From Ryuthela nishihirai (taxonomy: Eukaryota; Arthropoda; Arachnida; Araneae; Heptathelidae), in NCBI GenBank assembly GCA_038380435.1, contig JAWZYU010000019.1, positions 31,893,801 to 31,957,800 of the forward strand: a DNA stretch of 64,000 nucleotides, in the 5' to 3' direction. Made by a program: the position numbers and the translations under genes. Numbering within the stretch: the stretch's first letter is position 1; the number at the start of each line of letters is the position of its first letter. The notes beneath the pieces were generated by a model that worked only from the letters and a program-made list of their open reading frames with translations, searched no databases and was not told the origin of the DNA. Positions 56,537 to 64,000 of this stretch are shown here, in pieces.

Positions 56537-57091
56537 CGCTGTCTGGCCAAATATTATGAACACTGACTGCATCGTGCCTCATGTTACCATGAAACATGTC
56601 AATGTATGCAAAATTTCTTACAGCTGTAAGTATTCTACGACACTGCGACGTTCTACAAAAGCTGTACAAGAATAGTGGAAAGCCAAGTCGAATGTGACCT
56701 AGCTAAAAAGGCTGATGTGATTAGCTTTGAAGGTGCTCTCATCGTTGACGTGCGATGGGCAGGAGCTTCCGTAACGGAGGTGATGGAACTCAGAGGAAAA
56801 TCATGGAACATTGTAGTATCTCAAATGCATGGAGAATGGTAAAAGTATCAAAAAATAAAATGGTGGCAATAGTGGCAAATGCGGGATGAAAGACTACACG
56901 GTTTATAAAAAATATACGGCAAAAAAGAGTTGCTACCGTTCATCAGCCGACAGAGATGACCACTAGGGATACTTCAAAATCCATTTCTACAAGGACTGAA
57001 GCGCAAGGAATGGAAAATTCTGAAATTTGGAACTGTACCATGATAAGACAAAATGTTAGCGAGGTTATCATAATAATATGCCCATGCAGTG
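56537..57091 (+). mobile_element. Tc1-like element, internally deleted, nested in hAT 2
   Basis: The left end is CGCTGTCTGGCCAAATATTA; the right end in reverse is CACTGCATGGGCATATTATT, with TA at 56535-56536 and 57092-57093. At 555 bp it retains the start of a transposase gene. Distinct from the Tc1-like element at 3365. Confidence 0.8.
56702..56842 (+). pseudogene. Tc1-like transposase N-terminal remnant
   Basis: It reads SFEGALIVDVRWAGASVTEV, then MELRGKSWNIVVSQMHGEW before a stop. This matches the paired-like helix-turn-helix start of Tc1 transposases (pattern FERG-IV-AR-AGASVTE-A-LLG-S--TVS). The remaining downstream frames are broken. No catalytic residues remain. Confidence 0.72.
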
Positions 57092-57232
57092 TATATATCT
57101 ATGTCATTCTAAGGACTATTCGATGTTCCCTTTAATCTATTTCTACCGAATAACTCAATAAAACGTCCCTCCCGTTTCTAAAACTCCCTCAAGGGGGCAG
57201 TAGCATCTTCGTTGGGTAACATTGATCTAGGG

Positions 57233-58070
57233 TTTTTATTCAGGATTTAAACGGATATTCTAAAGAGGGAGAAATGTGGATTTTTAATAGGTCAGTTATC
57301 AATCAGTTACATTTATATTTGAAATTTAATTGCTTGAATTATAACGTTACCGTATATGATATATTAAACGCCAGGGACCTTAATAATAGACTGTGCTTTA
57401 ATTACAGACGAGTAATAGAGAAAATTTTAAAAATTGGGCCGAGTCTCAGACAGGGATGCCAGAAATGAGTGTGGATGCGCCAATTTCCTTTTCGTGAAAA
57501 TGAAATTGTAGAGTTACTTTAGGAAAGTGTTCAATTTGGCACGGAAAGATTTCTAAAAACTTTACATAAACACATAAGAACAATTTTGTGTATATGTATT
57601 TTATATCAGATGTTTATAAAGCGATTGAAAACACCCTGCGTGATATTTGTACGGAATAACTGTTCGCAAATTTATTTTGTAGGCTGAACTCAAACTGTGG
57701 CTGGATACAAGAAAGAAATTGAAGCCTGGGTACTATTGGAATATTTACAGTATACACATTTAAAATAGAAATATATATTGAAAGGAGATAAGAATAACAA
57801 ATGAAGTGCTTATTTTTTACACTAATGGATTAAGCTTGTTCTAGTTTCTCTTTCACCATATAAATACGTAACAAATAACCATGCCATATAAGGACTTGAA
57901 CCTAGACTTCGGCAGTTGCAATGTCGCCGGCAGTTGCAATATAAAAAACTTATCATGGTACAGTTCCAAATTTCCATAAGATACCACTTAGTCACCGATA
58001 TTACTTAGTCAACCATTAAGATACCATAGATACCGAAGCAACAATGTTACTTGTTTTGGCATTGTTTGGC
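57233..58070. other. No gene; one short inverted match
   Basis: 57949-57974 is the exact reverse complement (26 bp) of 57022-57047 inside the Tc1-like element, core TTTGGAACTGTACCATGATA. It may be a scrap of another copy. The rest is unrecognised AT-rich sequence. Confidence 0.55.
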
Positions 58071-58143
58071 TCCTAGTGTTGGGTTGTTTTCTACTCAGTG
58101 GCGCTCTTTCTCATGTAATTGGCTAAATAACCATGTCAGAAAG

Positions 58144-58538
58144 GGTTGGGTTGGGTTGTTTTACCTCTCTCTCTGAACGGCAGTTTTTTGCACACCATGG
58201 GCTAAATGGCCAGGTCACATGGACCCCGAAGGCTCAGAGAAGGTTGGGGGAGGGGACCCACTGGAACAGCTGTTGGGAGACAGATGGTAGCCTCCCGTCA
58301 AGGCCATCCAGCGTGTTCTTTAACGTGCACAGGGTATGGCTCTCCCGTACACGGGACCACGGCTTAACGTCCCATCCGACGGACGGCGACCTTTCCAAGC
58401 CCATCGGTGTCCCCTACTGACCGTGGGCAGGGCGGGGAATTTTGCGGAGATAAATCTCAACGCTGACCCAGCGGGACTCGAACCTGGGAAATACAGATTA
58501 CGAGCCTGGCGCGCTACCGACTGAGCCACCCCCGCCCA
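58144..58538 (-). mobile_element. SINE-A inserted in older SINE-A
   Basis: It is a full young copy with TSD TCAGAAAG at 58136-58143 and 58539-58546, made of the host SINE's sequence. A small CTCTCT expansion lies in the tail-side ACCTCTCTCTCTGAACGG block. Confidence 0.94.
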
Positions 58539-58933
58539 TCAGAAAGACCCCTAGGGATCAGAGAAGTTGGAAGAATGAACTCACTTGGATAGCTTTTAGG
58601 AGACAGATTGTTCTCCTTTCAGGGCCATCCAGCATGTTCTATAATGTGCACAATGTATTAGGTTGGTGCAGATGAAATGTCTGCTTTCAGCAATGTATGG
58701 ACATGTTCGACCCCTTCAGCGGATTGGTATTGTTCAGCAACGTCACAAGGTCGGTATATATCTGGTGTATGCGTTATGTGCCTCATTTCGCGACGAGGTT
58801 CAACCACGAGTGTACAGGCTTCGGTCAAAGTGGACCATGGAGACAGGCCAGTTGCACATTATTTTTCTAATAAATTAAGACATTCCACGGGTATAGTGGC
58901 CCGAAACATTAATTCTGCATTTGGGCAGGGTAT

Positions 58934-59815
58934 GTGAATGAACGTACCGTATGCAGATGGTTCGAAAAATTCCAAGCAGATGACACATCCCTTGAAAATG
59001 AGCTTCGTGATCGTCCACCACTAGCTGTAACAGATGTGAAGAATATCGTAGAAGCTGACCCACGGCAAAATCTCCGTAAGATCTCAGCGAAGGTCTGTGT
59101 GCATCATTCGACGGTTGTCGGCTCTTGGCGAAGGTGAAAATGTTGGATTCCTGATTGCCACAGGAATTGGCAACAGCCAACAGGACACGCCGTCTGGCGA
59201 TGTGCATTTCCCTTATTGCCAACGGGACGGAATCCTGCATCGGATCCTAAGCTGCAATGAAAAGTGAGTCCTCTACGACAATCGTCATCGATTAGCACAG
59301 TGGTTTGATAACACGGAGCCACCAAAACATTGTTCAAACCCACCCTTACCCGGAGAGTGCTGGTTCTCGTATGATGGTCTGCGGCCGGTGTGATCCATCA
59401 TTCTTTTCTCCAACTAGATGAGACCATTAATTTGGACCGCTACTGTGCTGAAATGCTGGAGATGCACGGGAAGCTCCGCACCAAACAACCAGTTTTGGTC
59501 AAAAGGCATGGGGGCCTCTTTTTGCATCAATATGCCGGCCCGCATGTCTCACAAAGGACCGTCCAACAAATCCATCAGTTCGACTAGGAAATACTGCCGC
59601 ACCCTGCATATTCCCCTGACTTTGCTCCCACGGATTATCACCTCTTTCGGCATCTGGACTATTTCCTGGCAGAGAAGACCTTCCCAAACGACCGAGCTGT
59701 GTGTCAAGCTATTACCACCTTGACTCCAGAGTTTTATCGCCATGGGATCCACAGCCTCGTAATCCTTTGGCAGAAATGTGTTTATACCGGGGAGAGGGGG
59801 AACTACTTTGACTAG
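58934..59815 (+). pseudogene. mariner transposase pseudogene
   Basis: The DNA-binding part (RTVCRWFEKFQADDTSLENE through KISAKVCVHHSTVVGS) is open at 58934-59137. A frameshifted region follows. In the catalytic domain the first Asp position reads CNEK then a stop (usual GDEKW; Asp to Asn, Trp to stop) at about 59255. The second reads LHQYAGPH (usual HDNARPH; Asp to Gln) at about 59520. The third, YSPDFAPTDYHLF, is intact at about 59610-59648. VYTGERGNYFD is near the C-terminus, just before the SINE insertion. Two of three catalytic acids are lost. Confidence 0.92.
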
Positions 59816-59819
59816 GCCG

Positions 59820-60200
59820 TGTTGGGTTGTTTTACCTCTGAGCGGCACTTTTTTGCACACATGAGCTAAATAGCCAGGTCACATGGACCCCGAAGGATCA
59901 GAGAAGGTTGGGGGAGGAGACCCATTGAAAGAACAGTTCGGACACAGATGGTAGCCTCCCGTCAAGGCCATCCAGCTTGTTCTTTAACGTGCACAGGGTA
60001 TGGCTCTCCCACACATGGGGCCACGGCTTAACGTCCATCCGACGGACGGCGGTCTTTCCAAGGCCATCGGTGTTCCCTACTGATCGTGGGCAGGGCGAGG
60101 AGTTTTGCGGAGATGTCTCAACGCTGACCCAGCTGGGACTCGAACCTGGGAACTACAGATTACGAGCCTGGCACACTACCGACTGAGCCACCTCCGCCCC
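59820..60200 (-). mobile_element. SINE-A inserted in the mariner
   Basis: The TSD is GACTAGGCCG at 59810-59819 and GACTAAGCCG at 60201-60210, one mismatch. It shares the GAGATGTCTCAACGC deletion with the copy at 20513, marking another subfamily. It falls at the last codons of the dead transposase. Confidence 0.93.
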
Positions 60201-60474
60201 GACTAAGCCGGTAACTGCTTCCTATTTCTATGAGGATTTGCAGGTGGACATTTCATGTACACCAACCCAATATATCTCTCTTGCACACGGAGCCTCGGCT
60301 TTACGTCCCATTAGAAGGGCGGCGACTTTTCTAGCCTTTAGTATCCCCTTTCTAACGGGACAGAAAGGGAGTTATTGGAAAAAAATCTGAACACTGGCCA
60401 AGGTGGGACTCGAACCTGGGAATTGTAGTTTATGTAATTGGGGCGCTACCGACTAAGCCAACCCCCCCCCCCCT

Positions 60475-61005
60475 ACCTCCTCCACCTCACTTCGTTTGGT
60501 TCCTAGCGTTATGAATTATAACTATTAATTCTTCATAGAATTCTATCAGGCGCTTTGTTCGAAAACTGGTGTCTAGAACCTTTATTAAATCTCGAAAGAA
60601 AACAGTAAAAAATGGCGATTTTCAAAATATTTTATTAAAAAGAACATAACGTATAATTTTAAAATGTATATTTAAGTGCATACAAACAATAATTCACCAG
60701 TGTGACTCTTCAGTTTCAGTCTTCCCTGTGAGTTCAGTTTTAGTCTTCCCTCTGAGTGCTTTAGTTTTCCCTGTATATCCACATTTGGAATATATTTAAG
60801 ACATTTTAATTTCATCAGTGCTTTCAAACTATCATCTGCCAACCTACTCTGGTCTTGTTTTAAAGAAAGTTCATGAAGAAAAAGTTATTCTCATTTAAAT
60901 GTTTAATCAAAAAAAGAATCAAGAAGACAAAAGCCTGAATTAAAAACCTTGTTTTATTGTGCTTGGAGCCTCTGGTTCCCTGATCCCTGTACTAATAAAT
61001 AAAAT
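60475..61005. other. No gene; short TCTTCCCT repeats
   Basis: At about 60710-60775, three imperfect units of TTCAGTTTTAGTCTTCCCTG occur. Nothing else was recognised. Confidence 0.5.
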
Positions 61006-61009
61006 ATGT

Positions 61010-61085
61010 AAATTACTCCTCATACAGCTGCTTGAAACGTGGTCTCACAGTAGCCTGTAAGTTTATCATTCACCTAATTAATAAC
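61010..61085 (-). mobile_element. SINE-B body fragment
   Basis: AATTACTCCTCATACAGCTGC, GTCTCACAGTAGCCTGTAAG and adjoining text match the 3' part of SINE-B. The head is absent. Confidence 0.65.
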
Positions 61086-61227
61086 TTAGTAAGCTTGCCA
61101 ACCTATGTCCTGATTAAATCAGCTTTACCAATAGTCCAGACTTCTGTATCATAATAAAAACCTGCTAATATCCATCGAGGTTTCAAAACTAGACATTCTC
61201 AATTTTTTTTGCGATTTACTTCTCTCA

Positions 61228-61402
61228 CTAAATTCCTTTAGTCCCAGTTGCTTTACCTTCCTAGCTACAGCAATCGAAAGATCCAACAAATGCTAGACAT
61301 GGATTTGCATTAAAGACGTCCAAAAAAACCATCATTTTTTGCAATATCCCCCCCGAACAAAACACACATACGCGATTCGTAAATAACAGGCTGCCAAGTG
61401 GT
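61228..61402 (+). repeat. Direct repeat, first copy (~175 bp)
   Basis: It matches 62373-62545 in the same orientation. Landmarks: TTTAGTCCCAGTTGCTTTAC, GAACAAAACACACATACGC and CGTAAATAACAGGCTGCC. The right end of both copies is GCCAAGTGG. Unrecognised family. Confidence 0.75.
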
Positions 61403-61439
61403 GAAATAATTACCATCACTTAGCACACTCTTTGTTCCA

Positions 61440-61740
61440 CAAGGTACAGTCGTTGTGACACAGAAACTGTGTAGCGTAATACGCCACGCGACAACACCGG
61501 AGAATAGACATCACGTGACTACTGATGAAAAGAATAACCCGAAGCTACGTGCTGATGATGACCGACATTGTAGTGGTGGCAAGCAGGCAGGCATGCAGGC
61601 TGGCAACAGGTGTGCTGCCAGCCTTGAGACGACCAGGACTAACATGCCGCAATACACCGTGCAAGCTGAGACAACCGGACGTATAGATCATATCCACTTG
61701 GTCGGGGAATGGTGGTAAACTGCGTGCCTATGTGCAGTTT
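61440..61740 (+). other. GC-richer segment with an 87-codon frame
   Basis: The frame 61455-61718 begins MTQKLCSVIRHATTPENRHH. No domain was recognised. The segment is unusually balanced in composition for this region and contains ATCACGTGACT. It could be an exon, a promoter-proximal region or an old element; I cannot decide. Confidence 0.3.
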
Positions 61741-62091
61741 GTTGTCACCCTTGACCTCGGAATTCGGCAGGTGGTTGATCATAAAATATTTAATGTGTTT
61801 AATTTCCCTCGAGAGCAGTTTTTTTAGGGGGAAGATATTGCGCGATGTTCGTGCGTGTGCATTTCGTTGTGCAAGGATATTAGTTTCTTCGTTTATTATC
61901 TTTGTGTAGATTTTTTTCCCGCTCTGCAAAGGAAATTGATTCTCTTAGTTCACTTTGCCATTTTCTATTAAGTTGATATACTCCTAAATGGCATTTTTTT
62001 GGCAATGCAATTGTGTATCAAATTATTATGGTCTCAGAATCATTACGATATTGAGAAAGACCTTTTAGATACCTCAAGGATAGAAGAGGTT

Positions 62092-62355
62092 GTTGTTCAG
62101 TTGTTTTACCTCTGAGCTAGCCCTCTTTTGCATACGATGGACTAAATGGCCAGGTCACAAGGACCCCAAGGGCTCAGAGAGAGTTGGCGAAGAGGGCCCA
62201 CTGGACAGCTATAACAAGACAGATGAAAGCCTCTCGTCAAGGGCATCCTGACTGTTTTAATGTGCACAGGGCATGATGATTCGTTCATGGAGCCATGGCT
62301 TTACGTCTCATCAGATTGATCCTTTCCAAGCCCAACTGTGTCACCTTTCTCACCA
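62092..62355 (-). mobile_element. SINE-A, left arm of the inverted duplication
   Basis: It runs from CAGTTGTTTTACCTCTGAGC to CCCAACTGTGTCACC, then breaks into the 175-bp direct-repeat unit. The head half is missing. Confidence 0.85.
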
Positions 62356-62372
62356 AAATTTTTAAGATTTGT

Positions 62373-62545
62373 TAATCCTACTGAATTCTTTTAGTTCCAG
62401 TTGCTTTGCTTCCTAGGTAGAGCCATCGAAAGAATCAAATACTAGGCATGAATTCGCATTAAAGAAGAAAAAAAAACTTTATTTTTGTAATATCTTCCAA
62501 ACAAAACACACATACAGAAATCGTAAATAACAGGTTGCCAAGTGG
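62373..62545 (+). repeat. Direct repeat, second copy (~173 bp)
   Basis: It is the partner of 61228-61402, lying between the two facing SINE-A copies. CTTTTAGTTCCAGTTGCTTT and CAAACAAAACACACATAC match. Divergence is moderate. Confidence 0.75.
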
Positions 62546-62548
62546 AAA

Positions 62549-62762
62549 GGCTGCCTTGGCTCCAAGTGCAGGAGAGCCATAACCTGTGCACCTTAAAACA
62601 GGCTGGATGCCCTTGATGAGACGTTTCCATATGTCTTGTTACAGCTGTGCAGAGGGTCGTCTTCCCAACTGTATCTGAGCCCTTGGGGTTCTTGTGACCT
62701 GTCCATTTAGCCCATCGTATGCAAAAGAGTGCTAACTCCGAGGTGAAACAGCTGAACAACAA
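62549..62762 (+). mobile_element. SINE-A, right arm of the inverted duplication
   Basis: It starts within the AAGGCTGCC block and runs through GGAGAGCCATAACCTGTGCA to GAACAACAACC. It lacks the head. Confidence 0.82.
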
Positions 62763-62814
62763 CCTCTTCTACCTTTAAAGCTAACTAAAAGGTTCCTTTT
62801 TCTCAATGTGATGA

Positions 62815-62915
62815 GCCTGCACAGGGAAGAACGGGGGTTAGCGAAAATAATTCTCAACTGTGGACATCAGATTAGGGGCCTGGCGCGTTACCCACTGAAC
62901 CCACACCAGTCGCAA
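62815..62915 (-). mobile_element. SINE-A head fragment
   Basis: CCTGGCGCGTTACCCACTGA with upstream AATTCTCAACTGTGGACATC is a diverged box A/box B region. Most of the body is deleted. Confidence 0.6.
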
Positions 62916-62924
62916 GTGACGAAA

Positions 62925-63003
62925 GTGTATGTGCGTGTGTCGGAGGGTGGGGGGTACGAGTGTATGTGCGTGTGTCGGAGGGTGGGGGGTACGAGTGTAT
63001 GTG
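62925..63003 (+). repeat. 35-bp tandem repeat, 2.3 copies
   Basis: Identical units at 62925-62959 and 62960-62994 begin GTGTATGTGCGTGTGTCGGA and end GGTACGA. A partial third unit follows. Perfect identity suggests recent expansion. Confidence 0.93.
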
Positions 63004-63126
63004 GGATTATGAGAGAAAGAGGGCTAATTATCTGATGGACGGGAGTTTCCCAAGCTTAGCGGTGATTCTTTTGCATTATTATGATCAAATACTTAAAACT
63101 AAATTTCAGTATGTTATCTTATGTGA

Positions 63127-63332
63127 GGCCGTCCCATGGCCGAGTGGTTAGCACGCTTGGCTACTGATCTAAGGGACCTGGGTTCGAGCCCCGGGTAAGG
63201 CATGGTTGTGTGTGTTGTTTTTCTGCTGAGGTCCTGCCATCCTCTCAGATCTCCTACTATGGCATATAAACTGACAGGCTCCTGTCAGACCTCTGTGGCA
63301 AGCAGCTACTTGAGGGGGTATTTATTTTTTTT
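63127..63332 (+). mobile_element. SINE-B, full-length reference copy
   Basis: The head is GGCCGTCCCATGGCCGAGTG with box A at 63136-63146 and box B GGTTCGAGCCCC at about 63181. The loop CTACTGAT allows a UGA (Ser) anticodon reading, but the arm is irregular. The body is CTGACAGGCTCCTGTCAGAC and the tail GGGGGTATTTATTTTTTTTT. A perfect 13-bp TSD, TTATCTTATGTGA, lies at 63114-63126 and 63333-63345. Confidence 0.96.
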
Positions 63333-63379
63333 TTATCTTATGTGAAGAACAGAAAACGAACAAGACTAAAGGTTTCTTT

Positions 63380-63830
63380 TATCTCGTTTCCAAAAAGAAG
63401 GAGATAATAGTTTCACTTTGTCATTTGTCTGTCTGTAGATATTAAACTTTTATATTTATAAAGATAAATTTAAAATTCTTTTTCTGTTCGCTGGGTATTA
63501 ATGAAATAATACGAATCGCACTTACGGAACCTACCTACAGCCATAATTGCTACCTCTAACGGTGGGAAAACGTTAAAAATTCCAAAACGTTCAAACGAAT
63601 ATTGTAAACGATGTATTTATGCTAGAAATTTTAAAATTTATTGGCGATGGTCGCGAAATTTCCAAAGGGAACAATGGGTTGACCCCTTAGACCCGGGGGG
63701 AAATGTAATGTTTTTTGCTTTAAAAGAAAATTGTTGGTTTATAGAGATAAATAAAAAATTATTTATGTGCTGGAGGGGTATTGATGAAATATTATGATTT
63801 GCACATCCCGAATATCTCAAAACCTAATTG
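63380..63830 (+). repeat. Copy of the ~276-bp repeat family
   Basis: AGTTTCACTTTGTCATTTGTC, CAAACGAATATTGTAAACGA and AACAATGGGTTGACCCC align with the array at 35190 and the copy at 6260. About one and a half units are present. Confidence 0.6.
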
Positions 63831-64000
63831 CGCCCTAACGGTTGCAATCTCACGAGCAAAACCCTGGTTCCGTCTCACGACACTTCCAGTTAAAGGAATT
63901 GCCGTGTTACCACTATCTACGGTATAAAGGCATACACAAATGCAAATTACACCATTGGGTACCCTATTGAAATTGAATGTGTATTCGGTTTGTTATTTCT

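Larger units (their letters stand above)
55981..57224. mobile_element. hAT element 2, carrying nested SINE-A and Tc1-like elements
   Basis: The left end CAGTGGTTTCGAAACATTTT starts at the base after the right TSD of hAT element 1. The right end (reverse: CAATGTTACCCAACG) is followed by ATCTAGGG at 57225-57232, one mismatch from the ATCTAGAG that precedes the element. After removing the SINE-A and the Tc1-like insert, about 330 bp of its own sequence remains, with no coding motif. Termini match poorly, so the right boundary relies mainly on the TSD. Confidence 0.68.
58658..60270 (+). mobile_element. mariner element (cecropia/Hsmar1-like), defective
   Basis: The ends are TTAGGTTGGTGCAGATGAAA at the left and, in reverse, TTGGGTTGGTGTACATGAAA at the right, with TA at 58656-58657 and 60271-60272. 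A SINE-A of about 381 bp interrupts it near the 3' end; without it the element is about 1.22 kb, near the usual size. The subfamily call rests on the TTAGGTTGGTGCA end and the protein text. Confidence 0.93.
58076..60470 (-). mobile_element. SINE-A, old copy split into three parts
   Basis: The pieces are 58076-58143 (tail to ACCATGTCAGAAAG), 58547-58657 (GGGATCAGAGAAGTTGG to GTGCACAATG) and 60273-60470 (CTCTCTTGCACACGGAGCC to the tRNA head ending CCGACTAAGCCAACC). In order they rebuild one diverged SINE-A interrupted first by a younger SINE-A and then by a mariner. Confidence 0.9.
62030..62820. repeat. Inverted repeat flanking two facing SINE-A copies
   Basis: The left arm, about 62040-62115 (ATTGAGAAAGACCTTTTAGA, then AGAAGAGGTTGTTGTTCAG), is the reverse complement of about 62743-62815 (CTGAACAACAACCTCTTCT, then AAAGGTTCCTTTTTCTCAAT). 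The arms extend beyond the SINE tails into unique flank. The locus is therefore an inverted duplication of a SINE plus its flank, not two independent insertions. Confidence 0.78.

Noticed and set aside
63127..63200. Candidate tRNA gene (Ser/Leu-like)
   Set aside because: The A and B boxes are good, but the same head occurs in about nine SINE-B copies attached to the same body. The anticodon arm is irregular, so it is a SINE head.

Overview
This window reads as animal nuclear DNA with no convincing host protein-coding gene. It is AT-rich, has no bacterial-type ORF organisation, and is packed with eukaryotic transposable elements in many stages of decay. The nature of the elements (Tc1-like and mariner transposons, hAT elements, non-LTR retrotransposons and two tRNA-derived SINE families) suggests an arthropod. 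Several degraded transposase and reverse-transcriptase pieces resemble the kinds I associate with spider genomes, so a chelicerate is my best guess, but that is inference. All open frames of 60-145 codons that I examined are SINE translations, transposon remnants or unrecognised.

The dominant component is one SINE family, called SINE-A here. It is about 385-400 bp, with a tRNA-Thr-like head, a conserved body and a tail of AACCC/CCCAA units. I count more than 40 full or partial copies in both orientations, by hand roughly a fifth of the window. Many of the best copies have 8-16 bp target-site duplications (TSDs). A second, shorter family, SINE-B (about 205 bp, tRNA head, TATTTA/TAAA-rich tail), has about nine copies.

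Layout: 0-6 kb holds SINE-A copies and a broken Tc1-like transposon (3365-4896). 6-13 kb holds a mariner remnant, a decayed LINE (8.3-10.9 kb) and SINE-A copies. 13-24 kb holds a second LINE, SINE pairs, a LINE fragment at 17.8 kb, two tandem arrays (19.8-20.5 kb; 20.9-21.3 kb), a large foldback (22.2-22.8 kb) and a 212-bp palindromic MITE. 24-32 kb holds a hAT MITE, short tandem repeats, another foldback and a second array of the 19.8-kb repeat in reverse orientation. 32.5-34.2 kb is a SINE-A-poor island. 35-45 kb holds a 276-bp-period array, SINE-into-SINE and LINE-into-SINE nests, and a pogo-like MITE. 45.8-47.8 kb is a non-autonomous hAT-like element filled with a minisatellite and bounded by a perfect 8-bp TSD. 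47.9-53 kb holds a second palindromic MITE, a quiet stretch and a LINE with an RNase H domain inserted in a SINE. 55.5-60.5 kb holds two hAT elements sharing one 8-bp target, with a SINE and a Tc1-like element nested in one of them, then a four-element nest of SINE, SINE, mariner and SINE. 61-64 kb holds duplicated and inverted segments and an intact SINE-B.

Nothing here works together as a pathway. The biology is the layered history of transposition. The most interesting items are the hAT-minisatellite element, the hAT pair on one 8-bp target, the nested stacks that give a relative chronology, and several foldback elements I cannot place in named families.
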